This document shows positions 5,161 to 12,624 of a DNA stretch of 12,626 bases, in pieces (positions within the stretch are counted from its first letter, which is position 1; each line of letters starts with the position of its first letter). The notes below the pieces were generated by a model. That model was not told the origin of the DNA. It saw only the letters and a list, made by a program, of their open reading frames with translations, and ran no database searches. The stretch covers positions 1 through 12,626 of the forward strand of contig DYON01000055.1 in NCBI GenBank assembly GCA_020720525.1. Reading direction: 5' to 3'. The position numbers and the translations under genes are program-made. The DNA is from Acetofilamentum sp. (lineage in GTDB: Bacteria; Bacteroidota; Bacteroidia; Bacteroidales; DTU049).

Positions 5161-7566
5161 ATGAAAAAGATTTTTTTACTTGGTTTTTTACTGGTTTTTG
5201 CTTCGTGCTTGCATGCACAAGTTCTCACCATCAAAGACCAAAAATCGGATACACCAATAGAGATGGCAACTCTTATAAGTGCCAATCCACATACATTTGC
5301 TACAACCAATTTGCAAGGACAAGTCGATATTGCTGCATTTAAAAATTCCACCACTATCGAAATACGAATGCTGGGTTACAAAACCATATCTACAAGTTAT
5401 TCGCAGCTTGTAGCAAACGGTTTACAATTATCGATGGAACCAATCGGAATAAACATCGATGCAATAATAGTATCGGCCACACGCTGGAATCAAGTTTCTT
5501 CGGGTGTTCCTTCGTCTATTATTTCTATTTCGGCCAAATCGATTGCTTTGCAAAACCCACAAACGGCTGCCGACCTGCTAGGTTCATCGGGAAAAGTTTT
5601 TATCCAAAAAAGTCAGCAAGGTGGCGGAAGCCCTATGATTAGAGGCTTTGCTACCAATCGTCTTTTATATACCATCGACGGGGTGCGGATGAATACTGCC
5701 ATTTTCCGCTCTGGCAACATCCAAAATGTGATTTCGCTCGATCCATTTGCAACCGAAAACACCGAGGTGTTTTTTGGACCTGGTTCTGTTATTTATGGCA
5801 GCGATGCCATTGGTGGCGTTATGAGTTTTCAAACACTTACTCCAAAATTTTCCATGACCGACCAGCCCTACATTACTGGAAAGGCTCTTACACGATATTC
5901 GTCGGCAAACAACGAAAAAACAGGTCATTTCGATGTAAATGTTGGTTGGAAAAAATGGGCTATGCTTAGCAGCATTAGTACCAATAACTACGGCGATCTG
6001 AAAATGGGAAGCAATGGTCCGGATGAATATCTTCAACCATATTACGTGCAACGTCAAGACAGTGTTGATTGCATTGTTACCAACAACAATCAGCGTGTGC
6101 AAACTCCAACCAGCTATTCGCAAATAAACATGATGCAGAAAATTCGTTTCTCTCCCAATGCGAAATGGGATTTTCAGTACGGATTTCATTACTCCGAAAC
6201 TTCGGAATATTCGCGTTACGACCGACATATACGCTATAAAAACGGACTTCCACGCTATGGCGAATGGAATTATGGTCCACAAAAATGGATGATGAACAAT
6301 CTAAGCATCACAAATTCGGCCAACAACAAAGTATATGACCAGCTTTCGATTCGACTTGCACAACAGCATTTCGAAGAGAGCCGCATTAGTCGCGACTTAA
6401 ACAAGCCCGATAGGGAAACGCGAATCGAAAAAGTGGAAGCATATTCAGTCAACTTCGATTTTAATAAAAATCTGGGCAAAAAGAACACGCTGTTCTATGG
6501 AGTCGAAGGTATTTGGAACGATGTTACTTCTATCGGCATAGATGAAAACATCGAAACTGGAATTGTTCAAGATGGCGCTGCACGTTATCCACAATCTACT
6601 TGGGCTTCGTTTGGAGGATATGTTACCGACCAACAAAAACTCTCCGATAAATTCATGGTTCAAGCTGGAATTCGATACAGCCAGTACAATCTCGACGCTA
6701 CATTCGATACAACTTTTTATCCATTCCCCTATACCACAGCCAATTTGAACAATGGTGCCATAACCGGAAGCCTTGGCTTTGTTTTTCGACCGAGCGACAA
6801 ATGGGTGGTTACGGCAAATGTTGCAACAGCTTTCCGAGCTCCCAATGTTGACGATATGGGAAAAGTATTCGATTCGGAACCAGGTTCAGTGATTGTACCC
6901 AATCCCAGCTTAGAAGCCGAATATGCTTATAATGCCGACTTAGGAATTTCGAAAGTTTTTGGCGACTTTTTGAAATTGTATGCAACTGGATATTACACCA
7001 TTCTTCAAAATGCAATGGTGCGTCGCGATTTTCAGCTAAATGGTCTCGATAGCATTATGTACGATGGCGAAATGAGTAAAGTTCAAGCTATTCAAAATGC
7101 AGCGGTTGCCAATGTGTATGGTGTGCAGTTTGGCATCGAAATGAAATTGCCCAGCGGTTTCGCTCTTGAAAGCGATTTCAATTATCAAAAAGGCGAAGAA
7201 GAACTCGACGATGGTACAACAAGTCCTTCGCGACACGCTGCGCCTCAATTTGGCGTTTCGCGTTTAACCTACCATACTGGCAAACTCGACCTTCAATTCT
7301 ATGCCAACTATTGCGGCGAAGTCGAATACGACAACTTGCCCGAAGAAGAAAAAGCAAAAACGGAAATCTACGCCAAAGATGTCAGCGGAAATCCTTATTC
7401 ACCAGCTTGGTACACACTCAATTTCAAAGCCATGTATCAAATCAACAACACTTTTACGGTAAGTGCTGGTCTCGAAAACATCTCCGATCGACGCTACCGA
7501 CCCTACAGCTCGGGAATTGTTGCACCTGGACGCAACTTTATCATGGCGCTCAGAGCAAATTTCTAA
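5161..7566 (+). CDS. TonB-dependent outer-membrane receptor, heme/siderophore-receptor-like
   Basis: An 801-residue outer-membrane gated channel for energised uptake of a bulky ligand. A signal peptide (1-20, ending LHAQ) precedes a carboxypeptidase-regulatory-like domain (about 21-95) with MLGYKT, then the plug (about 105-230) with GSPMIRGFATNRLLYTIDGV and GPGSVIYGSDAIGGV, then a 22-strand-type barrel ending in ALRANF with the terminal Phe needed for outer-membrane assembly. Plug and barrel resemble the TonB-dependent heme/hemoglobin receptor families; FRAP (558-561) and an NPSL version of the NPNL/NPDL motif (581-584) are present. The stretch between them has no His, whereas heme receptors such as HemR carry a functional one there, so heme is not assured. 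The SusC/SusD type is unlikely: no susD gene follows and the size is smaller. Probably cotranscribed with the 176-residue gene and controlled by the upstream two-component pair (inference). Confidence 0.92.
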   Translation: MKKIFLLGFLLVFASCLHAQVLTIKDQKSDTPIEMATLISANPHTFATTNLQGQVDIAAFKNSTTIEIRMLGYKTISTSYSQLVANGLQLSMEPIGINIDAIIVSATRWNQVSSGVPSSIISISAKSIALQNPQTAADLLGSSGKVFIQKSQQGGGSPMIRGFATNRLLYTIDGVRMNTAIFRSGNIQNVISLDPFATENTEVFFGPGSVIYGSDAIGGVMSFQTLTPKFSMTDQPYITGKALTRYSSANNEKTGHFDVNVGWKKWAMLSSISTNNYGDLKMGSNGPDEYLQPYYVQRQDSVDCIVTNNNQRVQTPTSYSQINMMQKIRFSPNAKWDFQYGFHYSETSEYSRYDRHIRYKNGLPRYGEWNYGPQKWMMNNLSITNSANNKVYDQLSIRLAQQHFEESRISRDLNKPDRETRIEKVEAYSVNFDFNKNLGKKNTLFYGVEGIWNDVTSIGIDENIETGIVQDGAARYPQSTWASFGGYVTDQQKLSDKFMVQAGIRYSQYNLDATFDTTFYPFPYTTANLNNGAITGSLGFVFRPSDKWVVTANVATAFRAPNVDDMGKVFDSEPGSVIVPNPSLEAEYAYNADLGISKVFGDFLKLYATGYYTILQNAMVRRDFQLNGLDSIMYDGEMSKVQAIQNAAVANVYGVQFGIEMKLPSGFALESDFNYQKGEEELDDGTTSPSRHAAPQFGVSRLTYHTGKLDLQFYANYCGEVEYDNLPEEEKAKTEIYAKDVSGNPYSPAWYTLNFKAMYQINNTFTVSAGLENISDRRYRPYSSGIVAPGRNFIMALRANF

Positions 7567-7582
7567 TTTAAGTTGTTTATTG

Positions 7583-7612
7583 AAAAAGGGACTCTTCGGA
7601 GTCTCTTTTTTT
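7583..7612. terminator. Bidirectional UUCG-loop intrinsic terminator
   Basis: AGGGACTC (7587-7594) pairs with GAGTCTCT (7599-7606), eight pairs with one G-U, around a TTCG loop. An A-run (7583-7587) and a T-run (7606-7612) flank it, so a U-tract follows the stem on either strand. It lies between the convergent receptor and lipoprotein genes. The T-run includes the first two bases of the lipoprotein's TAA stop codon (complement of 7611-7613). Confidence 0.9.
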
Positions 7613-9071
7613 ACTGCTTTTCGTACGCCCCTAAATCGGGTGCTGTACCAACAACGCGTGCATTTCCAAGAATATCGGTCGAAATAAGGCCTGTAATAGT
7701 TGCATCGCCTCGATCGATGGCCGACGAAGCTGCACCAATGTTGAAATCGGGTGTTTCCGTATTTACAAAGACTGGATCCGCATTTTTTATACATGTTGCA
7801 AAACCAGCTTGTGTAATACTTAATGTTGTTTTCAGCAAGCAATGATCGAATGTATAATTGAAAACACCACCCGACGAATAAGCATCGAGCAACACTTCGT
7901 CGCCGTTGGGCCCATACACAATACAATTTCCAAAATAAGCGTTGGTTAAGTCGCGAACCTGATAAACACCGTAAACATCTTTGTAATAGTTGTTTAGAAC
8001 CAAAGCAGGGGTGTTTCGGGTGCTTTGAGTCCAATAATTGGCAATGGTGCAATGCCGAAAATCGTAATTGCCACCAATGTTCAACACAACCGAATAGAGT
8101 CCCGAGCTGCCAAAAACACAGTTTTCGGCTTTCACATACGAGCCTTGTGCTACAAAAGCCGCAGTGCTCATGTTTTCGATTCTGGTATTTGAAATAGTGA
8201 GCGTTGGATTTGGCGAAGCGCCCAATGTGTCGACATGAATTCCGATGCGACCATTTTTGATAATTGCATAATCAATTTCGTTGTCGATACTACCAGCCGA
8301 AAGCCAAATTTTTCCCCACATTCCCGGTAGGTCGCTGTAATACTCGTCGAGCCGGTCGCCCTGAACTGTAATTTCGTTGTTCAGCGCTCCATACATTTTC
8401 AGAGAACCACCCGAATAAACCCACAATACTGCATCGTTGTGCATGTATATTTGTGTTCCAGCCGATACAACCAAGGTGCAATCTTCGTCAACCACACCGT
8501 ATCCATAAATAACATGGGGTTTGTCGTTGATCCAATTTCCCGATATCAACGAATAGGCTGGTAAGAATTCTGTTTCGGGATGATCGGGATAATGAAAATA
8601 AGCATCTTGACCCCAGGCAACCAAACTCACTTTCTGACGATTTCCGTTGGTAATAAACTCAATCGAATCTTCAATAACAAAAGGATTGTTCGAATTGTTT
8701 GGGTCAACAGTTACTTCTGCAAAAATAAAAATACTGTCCTTTGGAGCAATTTCGATGTTGCTAAACTGTGTTCCCGAGAGGCCATTCACATTGATGCGAA
8801 AATTGCTCGAAGTGCTACCGACCAAATTGATGGTTGAAATGCTGATATAGTCGTTGCTCGGATTATAAACCTTGAATGGAATAGTAATGCTTCCGACAGT
8901 GCTAAACACTGTGTCGAAATAAATGGTATCGGCCGAAAACTCCAACTTCAGATTTGGATCGTTGTTGATTTGCTCATCTTTGCGACAACGTGCAAAAGCA
9001 AGTACCAACACCGCAAGCAAAACAACAGGAGCAATTTTTTTTATCATCTGCAATTTATTGTTGATATCCAT
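7611..9071 (-). CDS. Surface lipoprotein, beta-helix with choice-of-anchor-type C-terminus
   Basis: A 486-residue exported lipoprotein. A hydrophobic signal ends in AFARC with Cys29 (counted from the ATG at 9071), a lipobox for signal peptidase II; the residues after it (RKDEQ) are charged. A beta-sandwich-like domain follows (about 45-135, with DTIYFDTVFSTVGS and KVYNPSNDY), then a long region of short beta turns typical of right-handed parallel beta-helices (KMYGALNNEITVQGD, GRIGIHVD, CTIANYW). The end has SAIDRGD and PDLGAYEKQ, the pattern of choice-of-anchor Q domain proteins. Function is unknown; a cell-surface structural or polysaccharide-related role fits the fold. Start: 9071 has an A-rich upstream context and lies about 27 nt past the expected transcript start. 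The ATG at 9047 (MIKKIAP) gives a more standard signal peptide and is equally possible; starts beyond 9105 would precede the promoter. Confidence 0.85.
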   Translation of the reverse strand: MDINNKLQMIKKIAPVVLLAVLVLAFARCRKDEQINNDPNLKLEFSADTIYFDTVFSTVGSITIPFKVYNPSNDYISISTINLVGSTSSNFRINVNGLSGTQFSNIEIAPKDSIFIFAEVTVDPNNSNNPFVIEDSIEFITNGNRQKVSLVAWGQDAYFHYPDHPETEFLPAYSLISGNWINDKPHVIYGYGVVDEDCTLVVSAGTQIYMHNDAVLWVYSGGSLKMYGALNNEITVQGDRLDEYYSDLPGMWGKIWLSAGSIDNEIDYAIIKNGRIGIHVDTLGASPNPTLTISNTRIENMSTAAFVAQGSYVKAENCVFGSSGLYSVVLNIGGNYDFRHCTIANYWTQSTRNTPALVLNNYYKDVYGVYQVRDLTNAYFGNCIVYGPNGDEVLLDAYSSGGVFNYTFDHCLLKTTLSITQAGFATCIKNADPVFVNTETPDFNIGAASSAIDRGDATITGLISTDILGNARVVGTAPDLGAYEKQ

Positions 9072-9104
9072 TTTACAATGGGTTATGCATAAACGAAATT
9101 TCCT

Positions 9105-9112
9105 CAAAATTA
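9105..9112 (-). promoter_or_regulatory. -7 box of the lipoprotein gene
   Basis: The minus strand reads TAATTTTG, a full TAnnTTTG match, 33 bp before the ATG at 9071. It abuts the opposite-facing box at 9114-9121. No -33 element is evident. Confidence 0.6.
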
Positions 9113-9113
9113 G

Positions 9114-9121
9114 TATTTTTG
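9114..9121 (+). promoter_or_regulatory. -7 box of the 9136 operon
   Basis: TATTTTTG matches TAnnTTTG and lies 14 bp before the ATG at 9136, so the mRNA would be nearly leaderless (under about 10 nt). A second ATG at 9128-9130 in another frame opens only a 12-codon ORF. One base separates this box from the divergent one. Confidence 0.6.
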
Positions 9122-9135
9122 TGTAAAATGACATT

Positions 9136-9933
9136 ATGCGTTCAGTTTGGTTATGGTTTTTTTCGATAATCATTGCTATTGGAGTGATGGTTTATCAGCG
9201 ACTCACTGGTCCCACTACTCCGGTGAGAGGAAGCGTTGAGTATTTTGGCGAACAGGTCAATTACAAATTGCTCCGAACTTGGGGTGGCGACGATGGTGCT
9301 CGGGTTGAAATAAAAACAGAAAACAACGAAGCAGCAGGCATGGTAGAATATCGACGATTCAAAAGCAACGACGAATGGAAAGAGGTTGTTCTCGACAACG
9401 ATTCGGGCTTGCTTACGGCCACATTGCCGCCACTTCCACCTGCTGGAAAAATGATGTACCGTGTTTGGCTTTTCGAAAACACCCATCGCATCGAAATCAC
9501 CGAAGAACCCGTTGTTTTGCGCTATAAAGGCGAAGTTCCCATTTGGGTTTTGATTCCTCACATCATTTTTATGGTTCTTTCAATTGTGTTTAGTATTCGC
9601 GCTGGATTAGAAGCTATAAAACGCCGCAAACAGCTCCTAAGTCTCACCAAATGGGCTGCCCTTACTTTGGTGGCTGGTGGCTTTGTATTGGGACCCATTG
9701 TTCAAAAATTTGCTTTTGGTGCCTTCTGGACAGGCTGGCCCATTGGGCACGACCTCACCGACAATAAAGCTGCTGTTTCGCTCATCTTCTGGCTAATTGC
9801 ATTTTTTGTAATACGCAAAAAACCCGAAAAACGTGTCTGGGTTATTGTTGCGTCGTTGGTGCAGATTGCCGTTTATATGATTCCGCATAGCGTTTTGGGT
9901 TCCGAAATCGACTTCACTCAAGTTCCACAATAG
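9136..9933 (+). CDS. Conserved-looking membrane protein of unknown function
   Basis: A 265-residue protein I cannot assign to a named family. An N-terminal helix (about 4-20) is followed by an extracytoplasmic beta-rich domain of about 110 residues (26-134; WGGDDGARVEIK, MMYRVWLFENTHRIEI), then four membrane helices (about 136-154, 174-190, 211-226, 233-250). The loop before helix 4 holds a striking polar-aromatic motif, FGAFWTGWPIGHDLTDNK (194-211), whose Trp, His and Asp look like a functional site. The likely topology puts the soluble domain in the periplasm. The rhomboid gene follows after 6 bp, so the two are almost certainly cotranscribed. Substrate, adaptor or unrelated partner of the protease are all possible, and nothing in the sequence decides. 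Confidence 0.82.
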   Translation: MRSVWLWFFSIIIAIGVMVYQRLTGPTTPVRGSVEYFGEQVNYKLLRTWGGDDGARVEIKTENNEAAGMVEYRRFKSNDEWKEVVLDNDSGLLTATLPPLPPAGKMMYRVWLFENTHRIEITEEPVVLRYKGEVPIWVLIPHIIFMVLSIVFSIRAGLEAIKRRKQLLSLTKWAALTLVAGGFVLGPIVQKFAFGAFWTGWPIGHDLTDNKAAVSLIFWLIAFFVIRKKPEKRVWVIVASLVQIAVYMIPHSVLGSEIDFTQVPQ

Positions 9934-9939
9934 AAGCCC

Positions 9940-10560
9940 ATGAATCTTTATCTTATCATTCTTATAGCAACAGTAGCGGTCTCCGTCTTATCTTTCAACC
10001 AACGAGAGCTCTATGCAAAGCTGTTGTTCTCGCCCTACGAAATTCAGCGCAAAAACCAATGGTACCGATTTTTCACCTACGGCTTTGTGCATGCCGATTT
10101 TATTCATCTTTTTGTAAATATGTGGGTGCTTTATATTTTTGGCGAAGCCGTTGAATTCAGCTTTTTATTTCTTTTTGCCAAAAATGGCTTACTCTATTTT
10201 GGATTGTTGTATGTTGGTGGTTTAATGTTTTCGACCCTATATGCATACGGAAAGCATCGCAACAACTATTTGTATTCGGCTGTTGGAGCATCGGGAGCAG
10301 TTTCGTCGGTTGTTTTTGCTTACATCATGCTGTATCCGCTTGCTGGATTAATGATTTTCCCTTTTCCTTTCGAAATTCCAGCCTTTGTTTTCGGGTTGCT
10401 TTATTTGAGCTATTCTTGGTTTATGGCGCACCGTGGAAAAGACAATATTGGACACGATGCTCATCTTTTTGGAGCCTTGTATGGAATTGCCTTTGTTGTT
10501 ATCGTTTATCCCGAGGCGCTCAAAATGTTTATGTCAATTATTTCGAATGCTATTCGGTAG
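9940..10560 (+). CDS. Rhomboid-family intramembrane serine protease
   Basis: A 206-residue polytopic protein, the core size of bacterial six-helix rhomboids, which cut transmembrane substrates within the bilayer. The catalytic dyad is visible: Ser118 in GASGAVS (116-122) and His175 in HDAHLFGALYG. The HxxxN oxyanion motif is His56 to Asn60 (HLFVN) after the L1-loop-like WYRFFTYGFVHADF. All active-site residues are present, so it should be active. There is no extra cytoplasmic domain. It follows the 265-residue membrane protein by 6 bp and probably shares its promoter. No clear terminator follows. The family call is firm; the substrate is unknown, with the neighbouring protein a candidate only by context. 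Confidence 0.93.
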   Translation: MNLYLIILIATVAVSVLSFNQRELYAKLLFSPYEIQRKNQWYRFFTYGFVHADFIHLFVNMWVLYIFGEAVEFSFLFLFAKNGLLYFGLLYVGGLMFSTLYAYGKHRNNYLYSAVGASGAVSSVVFAYIMLYPLAGLMIFPFPFEIPAFVFGLLYLSYSWFMAHRGKDNIGHDAHLFGALYGIAFVVIVYPEALKMFMSIISNAIR

Positions 10561-10672
10561 CCGATGAACAATGAGTGTTTTTAGCGTTGAAATGTTGTTT
10601 GAGCAGATTATTTCGATGTTTGCATAATGTTGTTGTGTGATAATTAAGATTACTCAAGTTTCGCACCCATAC

Positions 10673-10824
10673 CTAAGCACTTCTGATAAAGCGGAAAATG
10701 GGTAAAATTGATTTTTGCAACTGCTTTATCAGTGCCAATGCCTCTGATAATTGCTGCCGCAACTCAGCAATTTCCGCTTTAAATCTTCGTAGTCTTTTTT
10801 CGATATGGTTACCGTTTCTTCCAT
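10673..10824 (-). pseudogene. Frameshifted N-terminal relic resembling IS66-type transposase
   Basis: From ATG at 10824 the minus strand reads MEETVTISKKDYEDLK, close to the usual N-terminus of Bacteroidota IS66 transposases. The frame then loses sense and stops at 10729. Stepping back one base at the Lys codon restores a coiled coil, KAEIAELRQQLSEALALIKQ, which runs to a TAG at 10675-10673. So the relic has at least one frameshift and about 50 codons, against roughly 500 for a complete transposase. No catalytic part, companion orf or terminal repeat is seen nearby. The end of the relic is also an inverted copy of part of its own sequence. It is probably the scar of an old insertion or a deletion derivative. 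A short unrelated coiled-coil gene is the alternative. Confidence 0.6.
10683..10780. repeat. Nested inverted repeats within the relic
   Basis: CTGATAAAGC (10683-10692) is matched inverted by GCTTTATCAG (10723-10732). AAAGCGGAAA (10688-10697) is matched inverted by TTTCCGCTTT (10771-10780). The two left arms overlap, so one segment can pair with either of two partners. With a 3-nt bulge the first pair extends to GCAC/GTGC. The pattern suggests a fold-back rearrangement of the relic, or alternative RNA hairpins. Confidence 0.7.
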
Positions 10825-10949
10825 GAGTCAAAGAAAAGACAAAATCTGGCAAGGCTAACTTTACAATTTTTTTTTATAAACATTTTATTGTTGAATTCGC
10901 TGCTGAGTAGTAACAAAATATGTAATTTTACAAAAATTATTCCGAAAAC

Positions 10950-12131
10950 ATGAAAAAGCGGATCTTCAAAATACTGCGCATTGTGCTTCGAGTCATTCTG
11001 ATTTTAATTGGAGTGGTTGCTGCCTATTTTATAACCATAATTGCAATAAACTCAAATCGCAATTACACACCGCCAATGAGCGATACACTCAAAATATCGG
11101 AAGGTCGCAAATCGTTTTTGTTTCCCGATCAAAACATTTCGATGATCAGTTGGAATATTGGCTATTGTGGGCTGGGAAAAGAAATGGACTTTTTCTACGA
11201 AGGTGGCAGCCACATGCGCCCGAACAAAGACCTGTATAAAAGCTACCTCAATTCGGTGTTTAATATTGTTTCGTCCATGGACAGTGTCGATTTTGTTCTT
11301 CTGCAAGAAGTCGATTTCTATGCCCGAAGAACTTACAAGAACCATCAGGACAGTACATTTATGAGCGCTTTGCCAACATACAGCTCGGTGCAGGCAGTCA
11401 ACTACGATGTACCTTATGTTCCATTTCCTCTTTTCAACCCAATGGGTCGCGTTTACTCGGGCATGATGAGTTTCAGTCGTTTTGTGCCCGAATGGGCTCA
11501 ACGCGTTTCGTATCCCGGGAGCTACAGTTGGCCCATGAGCGTGTTTTTTCTCGACCGTTGCTTCATCATTATGCGCTTCGATCTCGAAAACGGCAAAGAT
11601 CTTTATATCATCAACACGCACAACTCGGCCTACAGCGATGCAGGCGACATGCGATTGGTGGAATTTTATTTTCTGCGAAGCTACCTTCTCAATCTTTACA
11701 GCCAAGGACATTATGTAATTGCTGGTGGCGACTGGAATCAAAATCCTCCCGGATTCGACAGTACGGCTGTTGTTAGTGGCGACAAAATTCGTATGGTTGG
11801 CACTTCGGTGTCTCCCGATTTTTTGCCCAAAGGCTGGAAATGGGTTTACGATCCAACACTGCCCACCAATCGCGATGTGAACGCAGCTTATGCCAAAGGT
11901 CAAACCACAACCACCATTATCGACTACTATCTCTGTTCGCCCAATGTGGTGGTAAACAGTATGAAAACAATTGATATGGGATTTACACATTCCGATCACA
12001 ATCCTGTTTATTTCAACTTTTCGTTGATGCCCGACACACTTTGTTGCGATTCGATGAAGATTTACGAACAGGTAAAAGACAAAATTGCAGCAGAAAAGAA
12101 AGCGGGCAAGAAAAAAACAACCGCTCAATGA
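10950..12131 (+). CDS. Membrane-anchored endonuclease/exonuclease/phosphatase-family protein
   Basis: A 393-residue phosphoesterase of the DNase I-like superfamily, anchored by one N-terminal helix (about 10-32) after a basic start, which puts the catalytic domain outside the cytoplasm. The metal-binding and catalytic set is complete: Asn69 in SWNIGY, Glu120 in LLQEVD, His224 in NTHNSA, Asp261 and Asn263 in GGDWNQNP, Asp325 in IDYYL, and Asp349-His350 in SDHNPV. Substrates in this superfamily range from nucleic acids to phospholipids and sugar phosphates, so the reaction cannot be named. The tail (about 370-393) is Lys-rich and looks disordered. Its TGA overlaps the dtd ATG (ATGA), showing translational coupling. 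The ATG at 10950 (MKKRIFK) is a natural start. A nuclease acting on outside DNA or a lipid phosphodiesterase are both reasonable. Confidence 0.88.
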   Translation: MKKRIFKILRIVLRVILILIGVVAAYFITIIAINSNRNYTPPMSDTLKISEGRKSFLFPDQNISMISWNIGYCGLGKEMDFFYEGGSHMRPNKDLYKSYLNSVFNIVSSMDSVDFVLLQEVDFYARRTYKNHQDSTFMSALPTYSSVQAVNYDVPYVPFPLFNPMGRVYSGMMSFSRFVPEWAQRVSYPGSYSWPMSVFFLDRCFIIMRFDLENGKDLYIINTHNSAYSDAGDMRLVEFYFLRSYLLNLYSQGHYVIAGGDWNQNPPGFDSTAVVSGDKIRMVGTSVSPDFLPKGWKWVYDPTLPTNRDVNAAYAKGQTTTTIIDYYLCSPNVVVNSMKTIDMGFTHSDHNPVYFNFSLMPDTLCCDSMKIYEQVKDKIAAEKKAGKKKTTAQ

Positions 12132-12592
12132 AAGCTGTTTTGCAGCGAGTTTTGCATGCTTCGGTGAAAGTTGACAACATCGAAATTTCGTCAATCGAAA
12201 CGGGAATGCTGGTGCTATTGGGAGTTCATTGCAACGATACCAACGAAGACATGGATTGGCTATTGAAAAAAATAGCACAAATCCGCATTTTCGACGACGA
12301 AAACGGCGTTATGAATCGCGATGCGTTGCAAACAGGAGCCGACATGATGGTGGTGAGTCAGTTTACCTTGCTTGCAGCCACAAAAAAAGGAAATCGTCCT
12401 TCGTATATCGCAGCAATGGAGCCCAACAAGGCAAACCAAATGTATGAATTGTTTGTCGAAAAACTGGAAGCAATTCTCGGCAAAACAGTTGCTCGTGGAG
12501 CATTTGGAAAACACATGCAAATAGAATTGAGCAACGATGGGCCGACGACCATTGTTCTCGACACCAAAAACCACTACTATCCGAAACTTTAA
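12128..12592 (+). CDS. dtd: D-aminoacyl-tRNA deacylase
   Basis: A 154-residue cytoplasmic enzyme that hydrolyses D-amino acids wrongly attached to tRNA, a chiral proofreading step. Both hallmark motifs are present: SQFTL (77-81), followed by KKGNRPSY, and the Gly-Pro motif NDGPTT (136-141; usually GPVT), whose cis-peptide reaches into the partner subunit's active site. The N-terminal MKAVLQRVLHASVKVD is typical. The length is slightly above the usual 145-150 because of a short tail (KNHYYPKL). The ATG at 12128 is chosen because family homology begins exactly there; it overlaps the TGA of the preceding gene by 4 nt, so the two are cotranscribed and probably coupled. The Thr in place of Val in the GP motif is a mild change. 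Assignment is firm. Confidence 0.95.
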   Translation: MKAVLQRVLHASVKVDNIEISSIETGMLVLLGVHCNDTNEDMDWLLKKIAQIRIFDDENGVMNRDALQTGADMMVVSQFTLLAATKKGNRPSYIAAMEPNKANQMYELFVEKLEAILGKTVARGAFGKHMQIELSNDGPTTIVLDTKNHYYPKL

Positions 12593-12595
12593 AAA

Positions 12596-12624
12596 TTGAA
12601 ATGCCTGAGAATCTCATATTTTTG
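12596..12624 (+). promoter_or_regulatory. Full -33/-7 promoter for a gene beyond the window
   Basis: TTG (12596-12598) and TATTTTTG (12617-12624) are 18 bp apart, the best-spaced Bacteroidota promoter in the window. It begins 4 bp after the dtd stop codon and points right, so the next gene has its own start of transcription. Confidence 0.7.

Larger units (their letters stand above)
10561..10949. other. Intergenic region with a transposase relic
   Basis: The 389-bp gap has no intact gene. Its centre (10673-10824) is the minus-strand transposase-like relic listed separately. 10561-10672 shows no coding or structural signal. 10825-10949 is AT-rich, with a T-run at 10867-10875 and a weak -7-like TAATTTTA at 10923-10930 (seven of eight positions) that could start the downstream operon about 20 bp before the ATG at 10950. 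Confidence 0.6.

Noticed and set aside
5665..6282. 205-codon minus-strand frame inside the receptor gene
   Set aside because: It is antisense to the plug and early barrel of a clear TonB receptor, with no promoter or domain of its own.
5161..7566. SusC-type glycan receptor
   Set aside because: There is no neighbouring susD-like gene, and the length and plug motifs are closer to heme/siderophore-type receptors.
7399..8052. 217-codon minus-strand frame across the receptor and lipoprotein 3' ends
   Set aside because: It crosses the bidirectional terminator and two well-supported convergent genes, and its Cys/Arg-rich product matches nothing.
11052..12278. 408-codon minus-strand open frame opposite the nuclease-family gene and dtd
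   Set aside because: It is long, but its product is Cys/His-rich without a fold, and it lies opposite two genes with complete catalytic motifs. It is a by-product of their codon use.
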